This document shows, piece by piece, positions 1 through 6,091 of a stretch of 9,203 nt of DNA. The first letter of the stretch is position 1; every line of letters starts with the position of its first letter. The notes below the pieces were generated by a model that worked only from the letters and a program-made list of their open reading frames with translations, made no database searches and was not told the origin of the DNA. Source of the DNA: an uncultured Clostridia bacterium. Its GTDB lineage: Bacteria; Bacillota; Clostridia; Oscillospirales; Acutalibacteraceae. Both the position numbers and the translations under genes were made by a program. Where the stretch lies: positions 1-9,203 of the forward strand of contig CALDHV010000258.1 of the NCBI GenBank assembly GCA_937902305.1, written 5' to 3'.

Positions 1-32
1 GGTTGCGTTTATGCCGTCGCCTCCTGCGCGGA

Positions 33-974
33 TTACGTACGAATGGATTTACGCTTTTTGGTAGTTACTACTGTCTGTGCGTGATTGCCGCCGACCGTCT
101 GAACCTCGGTCGTCTCGGAAAGCGCGGCAGTTGTCTGATTTGCCGGAGTGGCAGTCGTCGCCGGTGACGGTTTATCGCTTTCGACCGGGACGGTATCATA
201 CGTCCCGTAAAGCAGTATGGACTTCATAAAGGTGACAATATACGGTGTGATACGCTCATATCCCGCCGCGGTCAGATGCAAATGATCACCTGAGCCATAG
301 AGATACCGGTCGGTTTCGACCGCAAGGATCTCGTGGCTATAGGACTGTCCGTCCGACCCGTGACCGCTGTAAAGATCGAGATACCAAATCTTATATTTCT
401 GGCACAATTCCCGTGCCACCGACCAATAGCTATTCATTTTCTGCGATTTCCCGCCATAGCCGGAGTTCGGGGTCGCATAGTTGATGATAAACCCGAGCCG
501 CGAGTTGGAAAAATGAGTCGTGGTATATTGGAAAAGCTCCTCCAGCGCACCGGCAAAGGTCGAAATATCGGGAGAGGCGTTTTCGCCATCCTCAAGGATC
601 CTCCCGACCGGCACCGGGTCGCCCTTGCCGCCATTGGGGCCGATGCCGTCATTGACCCCACCGTGCAGGATGACATAATCAAAGGAGCGTCCGTCGTACT
701 TTTTAAGCAAATCAATGATGCGGGTACGGTCAGGGCGCACCGTTGACAACGCCGAGCCGTTACTTCCGGCGTTTTCGCATATCATCCCGCATTGATCCGC
801 CAATCTACCTGCCCAGCCGTAACCGGGACGGCTGTCACGATAGCCATAGGTGATGCTATCCCCGACAAACAGCGCCGTCTTTCCCGTCAGCTCCGTGGCG
901 GCACTCACCGGAGAAACCAATACTGTTGAGATAATACATACCACCGTCAAAACGGCAACGACCCATTTTTTCAC
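33..974 (-). CDS. Secreted SGNH/GDSL-family hydrolase (second of a tandem pair)
   Basis: Predicted exported serine esterase or lipase-like hydrolase of the SGNH/GDSL superfamily, 313 aa. Residues 1-25 form a signal peptide (basic MKK, hydrophobic core, VSAA end). The family blocks are visible: GDSI with nucleophile Ser40, the block II glycine region (NAGSNGS, 69-74), GGVND with Asn108, and D-x-x-H at Asp230/His233. Substrate cannot be told from sequence; family members remove acyl or acetyl groups from carbohydrates or lipids. The start is GTG at 974, which overlaps the TGA of the preceding hydrolase by 4 nt (GTGA) and has GGAGAGG 7 nt upstream, so translation is probably coupled. The tail from about 265 is Thr/Ser/Pro/Ala-rich, then a short basic end (KKRKSIRT). 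It has no membrane segment and no LPXTG motif, unlike its neighbour, so the protein may be released or held by another means. Fold call is confident; biological role is unknown. Confidence 0.9.
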   Translation of the reverse strand: MKKWVVAVLTVVCIISTVLVSPVSAATELTGKTALFVGDSITYGYRDSRPGYGWAGRLADQCGMICENAGSNGSALSTVRPDRTRIIDLLKKYDGRSFDYVILHGGVNDGIGPNGGKGDPVPVGRILEDGENASPDISTFAGALEELFQYTTTHFSNSRLGFIINYATPNSGYGGKSQKMNSYWSVARELCQKYKIWYLDLYSGHGSDGQSYSHEILAVETDRYLYGSGDHLHLTAAGYERITPYIVTFMKSILLYGTYDTVPVESDKPSPATTATPANQTTAALSETTEVQTVGGNHAQTVVTTKKRKSIRT

Positions 975-2209
975 GGTTTATCCTCTCCGTTCTTACGTTT
1001 CCGGAATACGAGCAACAGCACGACGGTACCGCCACCGATAATCAACACGATCGCGCCGATCAAAATAGCGATCTCGCCGGGACTGAGCCGCGGTAATGAC
1101 CAATGTATTCCCCCCGCATCGGAGGTATCATCATCGAAATATTCGTCGTCGCCTTCTATGTATTTATCCCAATCCTCATCACTTTCGGTATTGGTACGGC
1201 GAGTGATGACCTTGGTCTTGACCGTATGCCGCTTGCGTGTCTCGGTCACAACAGCGGACGATCCTCCCTGCGGCGATTGCTGTGCCTGCGTCTTTTCTAC
1301 ACGATGGATCTCGGTCTGACGCGGCTCGTCCTCCGGATCGTCCGGGTCATCATACCGATACGCCACGGTCGTCGGAATGACCAAGCCCTTCGGCGCGTGA
1401 TAGACCGACAGTGAGCGGAGGAAATCCGCGATATAGCCCACCGACATATCGTATCCGGCAGTATTCAAATGAATATCGTCGGCAAAATACGGTTTGGTGC
1501 TGTTATTCGGGTAAAACATTGTGACATACGGTGTTGACCAGACCAGTTGCTTATAACTGCCGGTGTTGAAATTGAGGTACGGCACGCCCCATTTGTCACA
1601 AATCTGCATTGCAAGATTAAAATATGCCTTGGTGTCCTTCGTCGCCTCATTGCGTTTGGAATAAGGCGTCTGGTAGGTCACAATGAAACCAATACGCTTC
1701 CCGTCAAAGTAGCGGGCGGCATTATACAGTAAGTCCTCAAACGCACCCGCAAAGGTGTCGGTATTAAACTTGGAGGCATCAAAGCAGTTGGAGGCGGTCA
1801 TTTTGCCCATCGGCACCGGCTTTTTATCGCCGCCCATACTGTCATCGCCGAAAATATCGTTAAAGCCGCCCTGCAAAAGAACGAAATCATAGTCAAAATA
1901 GCGGTTATTGACCAGCTCATCCCGGATGCGCATTTTGCCCTGCACGTCGCGCACCGAGGAAAATGCAGTACCGGCAACGGCGGCATTGGTGACATTCATA
2001 TCATAGTTATTTATCAGACGCGCTGACCAGCCGCCGCCATTGGAATAATCGCTTTTTCCGTAAGCGGTATCTCGCCAGCCTGCCATAATGCTGTCACCCA
2101 CCATCAGCAAAGATGACGCCGACAGCGACGCTGCGGATACCGGGAAAATCCCGGCAAGTAGGGTCACGGACAGCACGACAGCCGTGCACAGTTTACCCAA
2201 TCTTTTCAT
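971..2209 (-). CDS. Secreted, membrane-anchored SGNH/GDSL-family hydrolase (first of a tandem pair)
   Basis: Exported SGNH/GDSL hydrolase, 412 aa. Signal peptide at 1-27 (MKR, hydrophobic core, FPVSAA). Catalytic blocks: GDSI with Ser40, Gly80 region, GGFND with Asn117, and D-D-I-H with Asp244/His247. After the catalytic domain (about 33-270) comes a long linker: Pro/Asp/Glu-rich (286-297), Gln/Ser-rich, strongly basic (324-338), then strongly acidic (341-363). A transmembrane helix (about 379-402) and an RKRK stop-transfer tail follow, so the enzyme should sit outside the cell on a membrane stalk. I chose ATG 2209: GGAGG at 2215-2219 lies 5 nt upstream, whereas the GTG at 2221 that extends the frame overlaps that site. 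It begins 35 nt after uppP and overlaps the next hydrolase by 4 nt, so these genes are probably cotranscribed. The substrate is unknown; a cell-wall or glycan deacylation role is an inference from the location. Confidence 0.9.
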   Translation of the reverse strand: MKRLGKLCTAVVLSVTLLAGIFPVSAASLSASSLLMVGDSIMAGWRDTAYGKSDYSNGGGWSARLINNYDMNVTNAAVAGTAFSSVRDVQGKMRIRDELVNNRYFDYDFVLLQGGFNDIFGDDSMGGDKKPVPMGKMTASNCFDASKFNTDTFAGAFEDLLYNAARYFDGKRIGFIVTYQTPYSKRNEATKDTKAYFNLAMQICDKWGVPYLNFNTGSYKQLVWSTPYVTMFYPNNSTKPYFADDIHLNTAGYDMSVGYIADFLRSLSVYHAPKGLVIPTTVAYRYDDPDDPEDEPRQTEIHRVEKTQAQQSPQGGSSAVVTETRKRHTVKTKVITRRTNTESDEDWDKYIEGDDEYFDDDTSDAGGIHWSLPRLSPGEIAILIGAIVLIIGGGTVVLLLVFRKRKNGEDKP

Positions 2210-2244
2210 TGTAACCTCCACGCAAACAAAAGCTTGAACATCCC

Positions 2245-3102
2245 TTATCCGGCAATCGCCGGGTCAATCAGCAACACCGCCAGCACCACCGTGCCGAGAA
2301 TAATGCGATACCATCCGAACGGAGCAAAGCTGTGCTTGCGCACAAAGGACATCAATCCGCGTATCACCAACAGCGATACCGCAAACGACACCAGCGTTGC
2401 CGTCACCAGCAGTAGCCATTCGTGCGCGGTAAAAGTCAGCCCGTCAAGCAGAAAGTACTTGACGACCTTAAGCCCGCTTACCCCCAGCATGACCGGTATT
2501 GCCATAAAAAACGAGAACTCCGCCGCGACCGATCTGGAAGTGCCGATGAGGGTCGCACCGAGGATGGTGGAGCCGGATCGGGATGTACCGGGGATCAGCG
2601 CAAGCATCTGGAAAATGCCGATCGCAAATGCGCGGCGATAAGATATTTCTCCGATCGACGAGATCGGCTTATCGTGACTCGGCAGACGTCGCTTTTCAAG
2701 AAATATAAAAGCGACACCATAAAACATCAAAGCGGCGGAAATGATAACAATACCCATCGTCGTACGCTCGATGCTGTCAACAAAATCATCCAAAATCAGC
2801 CCGACAACGCCCGCGGGAATACTGGCAATAAGTATTTTCAGCCACAATTCCCAGGTGTCGTGCTTTTCGGCAGAACTTTTCTTTGGGGAAAAGGGGTTGA
2901 GCGTGTGGAAATACAAAAGCACAACCGCTATGATAGATCCAAGCTGAATAACCACCTTGAACACATCAAAAAAGTCCGGATTATCCGCATTCATTTTCCA
3001 GACCTCGTCCAACAGCAGTATATGTGCCGTACTGCTGACCGGCAACCATTCAGTTACACCTTGAATGATCCCATGTACAATCGCTAATAGCAACTCTACC
3101 AC
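2245..3102 (-). CDS. uppP: Undecaprenyl-diphosphatase UppP (BacA)
   Basis: Integral membrane phosphatase that dephosphorylates undecaprenyl diphosphate to regenerate the C55-P carrier for peptidoglycan and other wall polymers; extra copies give bacitracin resistance in known bacteria. With the start used here it has 285 aa, normal for the family. The N-terminal (E/Q)xxxE motif is present as Q14-GVT-E18, followed by PVSSTAH (21-27). The second signature PGTSRSGST (171-179) carries the essential Arg175. Several hydrophobic helices fit the UppP fold. GTG 3102 was chosen because AAGGGAG at 3111-3117 lies 8 nt upstream and the protein then begins MVELLLAIVHG, as family members do. A GTG at 3120 in the same frame would add 6 residues but lies upstream of that ribosome binding site. 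It follows the YdbC-like gene by 24 nt and precedes the hydrolase pair, in an operon that looks partly devoted to the envelope. Confidence 0.97.
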   Translation of the reverse strand: MVELLLAIVHGIIQGVTEWLPVSSTAHILLLDEVWKMNADNPDFFDVFKVVIQLGSIIAVVLLYFHTLNPFSPKKSSAEKHDTWELWLKILIASIPAGVVGLILDDFVDSIERTTMGIVIISAALMFYGVAFIFLEKRRLPSHDKPISSIGEISYRRAFAIGIFQMLALIPGTSRSGSTILGATLIGTSRSVAAEFSFFMAIPVMLGVSGLKVVKYFLLDGLTFTAHEWLLLVTATLVSFAVSLLVIRGLMSFVRKHSFAPFGWYRIILGTVVLAVLLIDPAIAG

Positions 3103-3110
3103 GCTCAATA

Positions 3111-3117
3111 CTCCCTT
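3111..3117 (-). promoter_or_regulatory. Ribosome binding site deciding the uppP start
   Basis: AAGGGAG on the minus strand, 8 nt before GTG 3102. It lies downstream of the alternative GTG at 3120, which therefore is unlikely to be the real start. Confidence 0.65.
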
Positions 3118-3126
3118 CACTCGAGC

Positions 3127-3348
3127 TTACAGATCCATCCCGTTGATAAGATCCCGCAGAAGAATCATTTCGTCCGGGGAAATGGTAACACCCTTGCCCA
3201 TCTTGGCGTGCTCCGGCGCCCAATCACGAATATCGTATTTCGGCGCACGGTCGTTCCAGCTGATGAGGTTGAGCTCCTTCGTCCATCCGGACGGAGACTG
3301 CGAAAGCACCCCACAGGTCTTGACGATTTCATACTTCAATTCCGGCAT
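3127..3348 (-). CDS. PC4/YdbC-family single-stranded DNA-binding protein
   Basis: Small protein of 73 aa matching the YdbC family (PF02229, PC4 transcriptional coactivator-like). It resembles Lactococcus lactis YdbC, which has a known structure and binds single-stranded nucleic acid as a dimer. Diagnostic stretches are KYEIV (5-9), GWTKELN (21-27), SWND (30-33), PKYDIRDW (36-43) and KMGKG (49-53), followed by a C-terminal helix (57-71). The length is typical of the bacterial family. ATG 3348 has AAAGGAG 9 nt upstream. It lies 16 nt after the fumarase subunit gene and 24 nt before uppP, so it is very likely cotranscribed with both. Its cellular role (transcription, repair or RNA binding) is not settled for the family, and nothing here narrows it. 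Confidence 0.9.
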   Translation of the reverse strand: MPELKYEIVKTCGVLSQSPSGWTKELNLISWNDRAPKYDIRDWAPEHAKMGKGVTISPDEMILLRDLINGMDL

Positions 3349-3364
3349 TGATAATCACTCCTTT

Positions 3365-3937
3365 TCATTGTAGTCGTTTTTTATAAAAAAGGCTACCGCC
3401 TCTGACATCCTCACCGACGATCAGCGGGAAATCCGCAAAGACCAGTCGTTTGATCGCCTCACAGCCGAGATCGTGAAACGCGATCACCTCGGCTTGACGC
3501 ACGCTTTGCGCCGCCAATGCTCCCGCGCCGCCGACGGCGCACAGATAGATCCCGCCATTACGACGGATAGCATCCCGCGTCGCCGCATCACGCGGCCCCT
3601 TACCGACGGTGGCGACCAGCCCCAAATCATACAGCCGCGGCGTGTAAGGATCCATTCGCCCCGAGGTGGTCGGCCCGCAGGCACCGATGACGCATCCGTC
3701 CGGCGCCGGCGTAGAGCCGCAATAATAGATCACGCTGTCCCGTATTGGGAATGGCAACGTCTCCCCGGCATCCAGAAGCCCCATCAACCGTTTATGCGCG
3801 GCATCACGGGCGGTGTACACCACACCGGACAGCGCGATACGATCTCCGGCGCGCAGCTCCGGAATGACACGGCGCAAATCCGCCGTATTCACACGGATCA
3901 AATCCGTAATAACCACTCCCCGATCCGTTCTATCCAT
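3365..3937 (-). CDS. Fumarate hydratase, C-terminal (beta) subunit; class I Fe-S hydro-lyase
   Basis: Beta subunit of a two-subunit class I (iron-sulfur) fumarase or tartrate dehydratase-type hydro-lyase (PF05683), which interconverts fumarate and malate together with an alpha subunit carrying the 4Fe-4S cluster. Visible motifs: AGDRIALSG then YTARDAAHKR (30-50), GPTTSGRMDPYTP (88-100), KGP (113-115), GGAGALAA (136-143) and DLGCEAI (156-162). The length (178-190 aa) is normal for the split form. No alpha subunit is adjacent; the gene before it is a coiled-coil DivIVA-like protein. The start is uncertain. ATG 3937 gives the longest form but has no clear ribosome binding site. TTG 3901 gives MIRVNTADLRRVIPELRAGD, a family-like N-terminus, and would overlap by 4 nt (TTGA) the stop of the frame-corrected upstream gene. 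Without its partner it may pair with an alpha subunit encoded elsewhere. Distinguishing fumarase from tartrate dehydratase is not possible here. Confidence 0.92.
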   Translation of the reverse strand: MDRTDRGVVITDLIRVNTADLRRVIPELRAGDRIALSGVVYTARDAAHKRLMGLLDAGETLPFPIRDSVIYYCGSTPAPDGCVIGACGPTTSGRMDPYTPRLYDLGLVATVGKGPRDAATRDAIRRNGGIYLCAVGGAGALAAQSVRQAEVIAFHDLGCEAIKRLVFADFPLIVGEDVRGGSLFYKKRLQ

Positions 3938-4053
3938 CCGCGACGGTCATTGAGCGGCACCGGGCGCTGTTTAGGCGCTGTCGATACCGCCGGACGATTA
4001 CCTCCGCCCTCCGTTTCCCGACGAGCTATCGGCTCGCGGGCGGGCGGCTCATC
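3898..4053 (-). other. Probable frame-shifted C-terminal tail of the DivIVA-like gene
   Basis: In the +1 frame relative to the DivIVA-like gene, an open stretch runs from the T6 tract (4055-4060) to TGA at 3898-3900. It encodes 51 residues: a Pro/Arg/Glu-rich linker starting DEPPAREP, then an end with alternating aromatic, aliphatic and charged residues (RRGWIERIGEWLLRI). GC at third codon positions is about 59% by my count, compatible with coding. Removing one T from the tract would join it as ...ADQFF-DEPPAREP..., giving a protein of about 276 aa. This would fill the otherwise unexplained 111-nt gap before the fumarase gene, in an operon whose other gaps are 16-35 nt, and its stop would overlap a TTG start of that gene by 4 nt. 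It could be a real truncation, an assembly error, or a programmed or slippage frameshift. Confidence 0.5.
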
Positions 4054-4729
4054 GAAAAAACTGATCGGCAGAGCCGATTGCGTCGCGAGCTTTATCCGCC
4101 CAACTGCGTATATCCTGATCGAGCTGTTGCTCGGTTTGCTCCCGGTCGGCGCTGATGGATTTTTGCTTTTGCACCAGGCAGTCACGCAATTCATTGAGCT
4201 TGCTGACCAGCGTATCAATGATTGCCGAGGTATCGGTCACGGTGCTGGATGCCTGGCGATGCGCCTCATCAACATAAGGGCGAACGACGGCGGCGACCCG
4301 CTCATCAAAATGATCCCATTTCCCGAAGGCCGCCTCATATTTCTGCAATACCTCGCGGCAGTCCGCCGTTCCCCGGCGGGCGGCCTCGGCGTCCGCCTCG
4401 GCACGTCGCGTTTCCTCGCGCGAGGTGTTGAGTTCATTTTCCAACGCCGCAATACGTTCACGCAGGGTATCCACAGCGGCGCTTGTCTCCCGGAGATCCG
4501 ACACAAGACGCTCATTGATCTGCTTTGCGTCCTCAAGCTCGGCTTGCGCGGCAGAGACGGCATCCGCTTGCTGTTGCGTCGCGGCGTTAGCGGACTCGAC
4601 CTGCTTATTAAGATCACGGCGCTCCCGTTCCCATTCGTGGGTCAAACGGTCAACATACCGCAAAACATCCTTCTTTTTGAACCCACAAAAAGATGTACGA
4701 AATCCGACATTTTCATCCAAAAGCGCCAC
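4049..4729 (-). CDS. Coiled-coil DivIVA-like protein (C-terminus probably frameshifted)
   Basis: Cytoplasmic coiled-coil protein of 226 aa. The N-terminal block FRTSFCGFKKKDVLRYVDRL (10-29) resembles the DivIVA/GpsB N-terminal motif (a G-Y/F-x-x-x-x-V core), which binds membranes or division proteins in known members. Residues 30-118 are a long heptad-like helix rich in Ala, Glu, Arg and Gln; a second helical segment covers about 126-222. It ends at TGA right after a T6 tract (4055-4060), but the +1 frame continues 51 residues, so the intact protein is probably about 276 aa. It is first in the operon, downstream of a good promoter. The start is uncertain: GTG 4729 is only 2 nt after AAAGGAG, while TTG 4720 (spacing 11 nt) would give MDENVGFRTS. 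A cell-division or envelope-organising role is inferred from the motif and the neighbouring uppP; a generic coiled-coil protein is the alternative. Confidence 0.7.
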   Translation of the reverse strand: MALLDENVGFRTSFCGFKKKDVLRYVDRLTHEWERERRDLNKQVESANAATQQQADAVSAAQAELEDAKQINERLVSDLRETSAAVDTLRERIAALENELNTSREETRRAEADAEAARRGTADCREVLQKYEAAFGKWDHFDERVAAVVRPYVDEAHRQASSTVTDTSAIIDTLVSKLNELRDCLVQKQKSISADREQTEQQLDQDIRSWADKARDAIGSADQFFR

Positions 4730-4756
4730 ATCTCCTTTATATACATCTATATTTGT

Positions 4757-4785
4757 AATATAACATACTATGCAGAAAAATGCAA
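4757..4785 (-). promoter_or_regulatory. Promoter of the DivIVA-like/fumarase/uppP/SGNH operon
   Basis: On the minus strand: TTGCAT (-35, 4780-4785), a 17-nt spacer, then TATATT (-10, 4757-4762) preceded by TG one base upstream (extended -10, TGTTATATT). It lies in the AT-rich divergent intergenic region. The predicted transcript would start near 4750, about 20 nt before the first gene. The -10 matches consensus at 5 of 6 positions; the -35 is weak (3 of 6), which the extended -10 could offset. Confidence 0.6.
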
Positions 4786-4824
4786 TTAGATGGCAGAAAA
4801 AAGTTTTATTTTATTGGAAATATC

Positions 4825-4853
4825 TTGTTTTCCCCCGAAAAATGAGGTAAAAT
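4825..4853 (+). promoter_or_regulatory. Candidate promoter of trmL-deoC
   Basis: TTGTTT (4825-4830), a 17-nt spacer, and TAAAAT (4848-4853). The -10 matches at 5 of 6 positions and the -35 at 3 of 6. Transcription would begin near 4860, just after the upstream ATG at 4852, which supports the downstream start at 4879 for trmL. Confidence 0.4.
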
Positions 4854-4878
4854 GAACAAAAGAAAGGACGCGAAAGCT

Positions 4879-5379
4879 ATGCCGACACTCAATATCGTTC
4901 TTGTCGAGCCGGAGATCCCGCAAAACACCGGCAATATCAGCCGCACCTGCGCCGCGACCGGCGCGCGTTTGCATCTGGTCGAGCCGCTCGGTTTCCGGAT
5001 TGACGATCGCCAGCTCAAACGCGCGGGACTGGACTACTGGCACCTGCTGGACATCACCTACTACAAGGATCTTAACGACTTTTTTGCCCGCAATACCGGG
5101 CCGTATTTCTATTTTTCCACCAAGGCGACCCATATCCATTCCGATATGACCTACCCGGACGGGAGCTATCTCGTTTTTGGCAAGGAAACGCGCGGCTTGC
5201 CCGAGCATCTCATGCGCGATGACCCTGATCACGCGGTACGACTGCCGATGATCGACAATGACGATGCGCGTTCTCTCAATCTATCCAATTCCGTCGCCGT
5301 CGGCGTATACGAGGTACTCCGCCAATGGGGGTATCCCGGTATGCGCACCGAGGGACATCTGACCGGCAGAAACGACTAA
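4879..5379 (+). CDS. trmL: tRNA (cytidine(34)-2'-O)-methyltransferase TrmL
   Basis: SPOUT-class methyltransferase that uses S-adenosylmethionine to 2'-O-methylate the wobble nucleotide (C34 or modified U34) of leucine tRNAs in the cytoplasm. All three knot motifs are visible: PEIPQNTGNISRTC (11-24), LVFGKETRGLPE (98-109) and RSLNLSNSVAVGVYE (131-145). At 166 aa the length is typical. I chose ATG 4879 because the family begins almost directly with LNIVL, and AAAGGA (4863-4868) lies 10 nt upstream. An ATG at 4852 extends the frame by 9 residues and has GAGG 4 nt upstream, so it cannot be excluded, but a candidate -10 box overlaps it. It is divergent from the DivIVA-like operon and followed 15 nt later by deoC, so the two are probably cotranscribed. 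Confidence 0.95.
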   Translation: MPTLNIVLVEPEIPQNTGNISRTCAATGARLHLVEPLGFRIDDRQLKRAGLDYWHLLDITYYKDLNDFFARNTGPYFYFSTKATHIHSDMTYPDGSYLVFGKETRGLPEHLMRDDPDHAVRLPMIDNDDARSLNLSNSVAVGVYEVLRQWGYPGMRTEGHLTGRND

Positions 5380-5394
5380 TAGGAGGAAACGGTA

Positions 5395-6045
5395 ATGACA
5401 ACGGAAGAACTGCTCAAAAGAATTGACCACACCCTGTTGACACCAATCGCTACTTGGGAACAAATCCGTACAGTATGTGAGGACGGAATGCGCTTTCATA
5501 CCGCCGGCGTTTGCATCCCGCCCCGTTTCGTTGAAAGAGCACACAAGGAGTTCCCCGATCTACGGCTGTGTACGGTCATCGGTTTTCCGACCGGCTTCCA
5601 CACCACATATATGAAGTGTGCAGAGGCGGACGAAGCGATCGAAAACGGCGCAGTTGAGCTGGATATGGTCATATCCCTCGGTGCACTCAAGCAAGGGCAA
5701 TATACCGTCGTGGAAGAAGAAATACGCGCCATGCGGGATATGTGTGACCGGCAGGTACTGAAGGTCATCATCGAAACCTGCCTACTGACCGAGGATGAAA
5801 AGAAACGGATGTGCGAAATTGTGTCTGCCGCCAAAGCGGATTATATCAAGACCTCGACCGGGTTTTCGTCCGGCGGCGCGACCGAAGCCGATGTCGCGCT
5901 GATGCGACAGTATTGTGACCCAACCGTCAAGATCAAGGCCGCCGGCGGTATCTCGACCATAGAACAGGCGGAAAAGCTGATCGCCTGCGGTGCCGACCGG
6001 ATCGGCACCAGCCGTATCGTGAACATCATCAAGGAAATGCTATAA
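5395..6045 (+). CDS. deoC: Deoxyribose-phosphate aldolase DeoC
   Basis: Class I aldolase that cleaves 2-deoxy-D-ribose 5-phosphate to glyceraldehyde 3-phosphate and acetaldehyde, in cytoplasmic deoxynucleoside catabolism. TIM-barrel protein of 216 aa, normal length. Active-site features: ELDMV with Asp90; YIKTSTGF with Schiff-base Lys152; VKIKAAGGI with the second lysine, Lys181; and a phosphate-binding Gly-rich end (ADRIGTSR, 200-207). The N-terminal RIDHTLL is the usual family opening. ATG 5395 has a strong AGGAGG (5381-5386) 8 nt upstream. It follows trmL by 15 nt and is not beside other deo genes (deoA, deoB, deoD, cdd) in this window, so its link to nucleoside salvage regulation is not visible. 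A terminator begins 5 nt after its stop. Confidence 0.97.
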   Translation: MTTEELLKRIDHTLLTPIATWEQIRTVCEDGMRFHTAGVCIPPRFVERAHKEFPDLRLCTVIGFPTGFHTTYMKCAEADEAIENGAVELDMVISLGALKQGQYTVVEEEIRAMRDMCDRQVLKVIIETCLLTEDEKKRMCEIVSAAKADYIKTSTGFSSGGATEADVALMRQYCDPTVKIKAAGGISTIEQAEKLIACGADRIGTSRIVNIIKEML

Positions 6046-6049
6046 ATTG

Positions 6050-6091
6050 AGGGCTGTCGCACAAATGCAACAGCCCTTGCTTTTATTCTTT
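6050..6091 (+). terminator. Rho-independent terminator of trmL-deoC
   Basis: Perfect 8-bp stem AGGGCTGT (6050-6057) with ACAGCCCT (6070-6077), with an inner GCA/TGC pairing in the loop, followed by a T-rich stretch (6078-6091). It fills the gap between convergent deoC and engB, and the T-rich part overlaps the engB stop codon. On the minus strand the hairpin is followed by CAATTTATAG, so it could also terminate engB transcripts, more weakly. Confidence 0.85.

Noticed and set aside
1..32. AGGAGG at 20-25 on the minus strand, a possible ribosome binding site for a next gene
   Set aside because: The spacing would place an ATA, not ATG, GTG or TTG, as the start, and no usual start codon follows within the window, so a gene cannot be supported.
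33..2209. Sortase (LPXTG) anchoring of the SGNH hydrolases
   Set aside because: No LPXTG-like motif occurs in either tail; the first has a plain membrane helix and the second has no anchor.
2422..3087. Plus-strand frame of 221 codons over uppP
   Set aside because: It is the reverse-strand shadow of uppP; the basic, Gln/Arg/Asn-rich product has no family resemblance.
3473..4789. Long plus-strand frame of 438 codons
   Set aside because: It lies antisense to the fumarase subunit and DivIVA-like genes, both recognised by family motifs. Its product has no recognisable domain and ends in the AT-rich promoter region. It is open because of the GC-rich codon pattern on the other strand.
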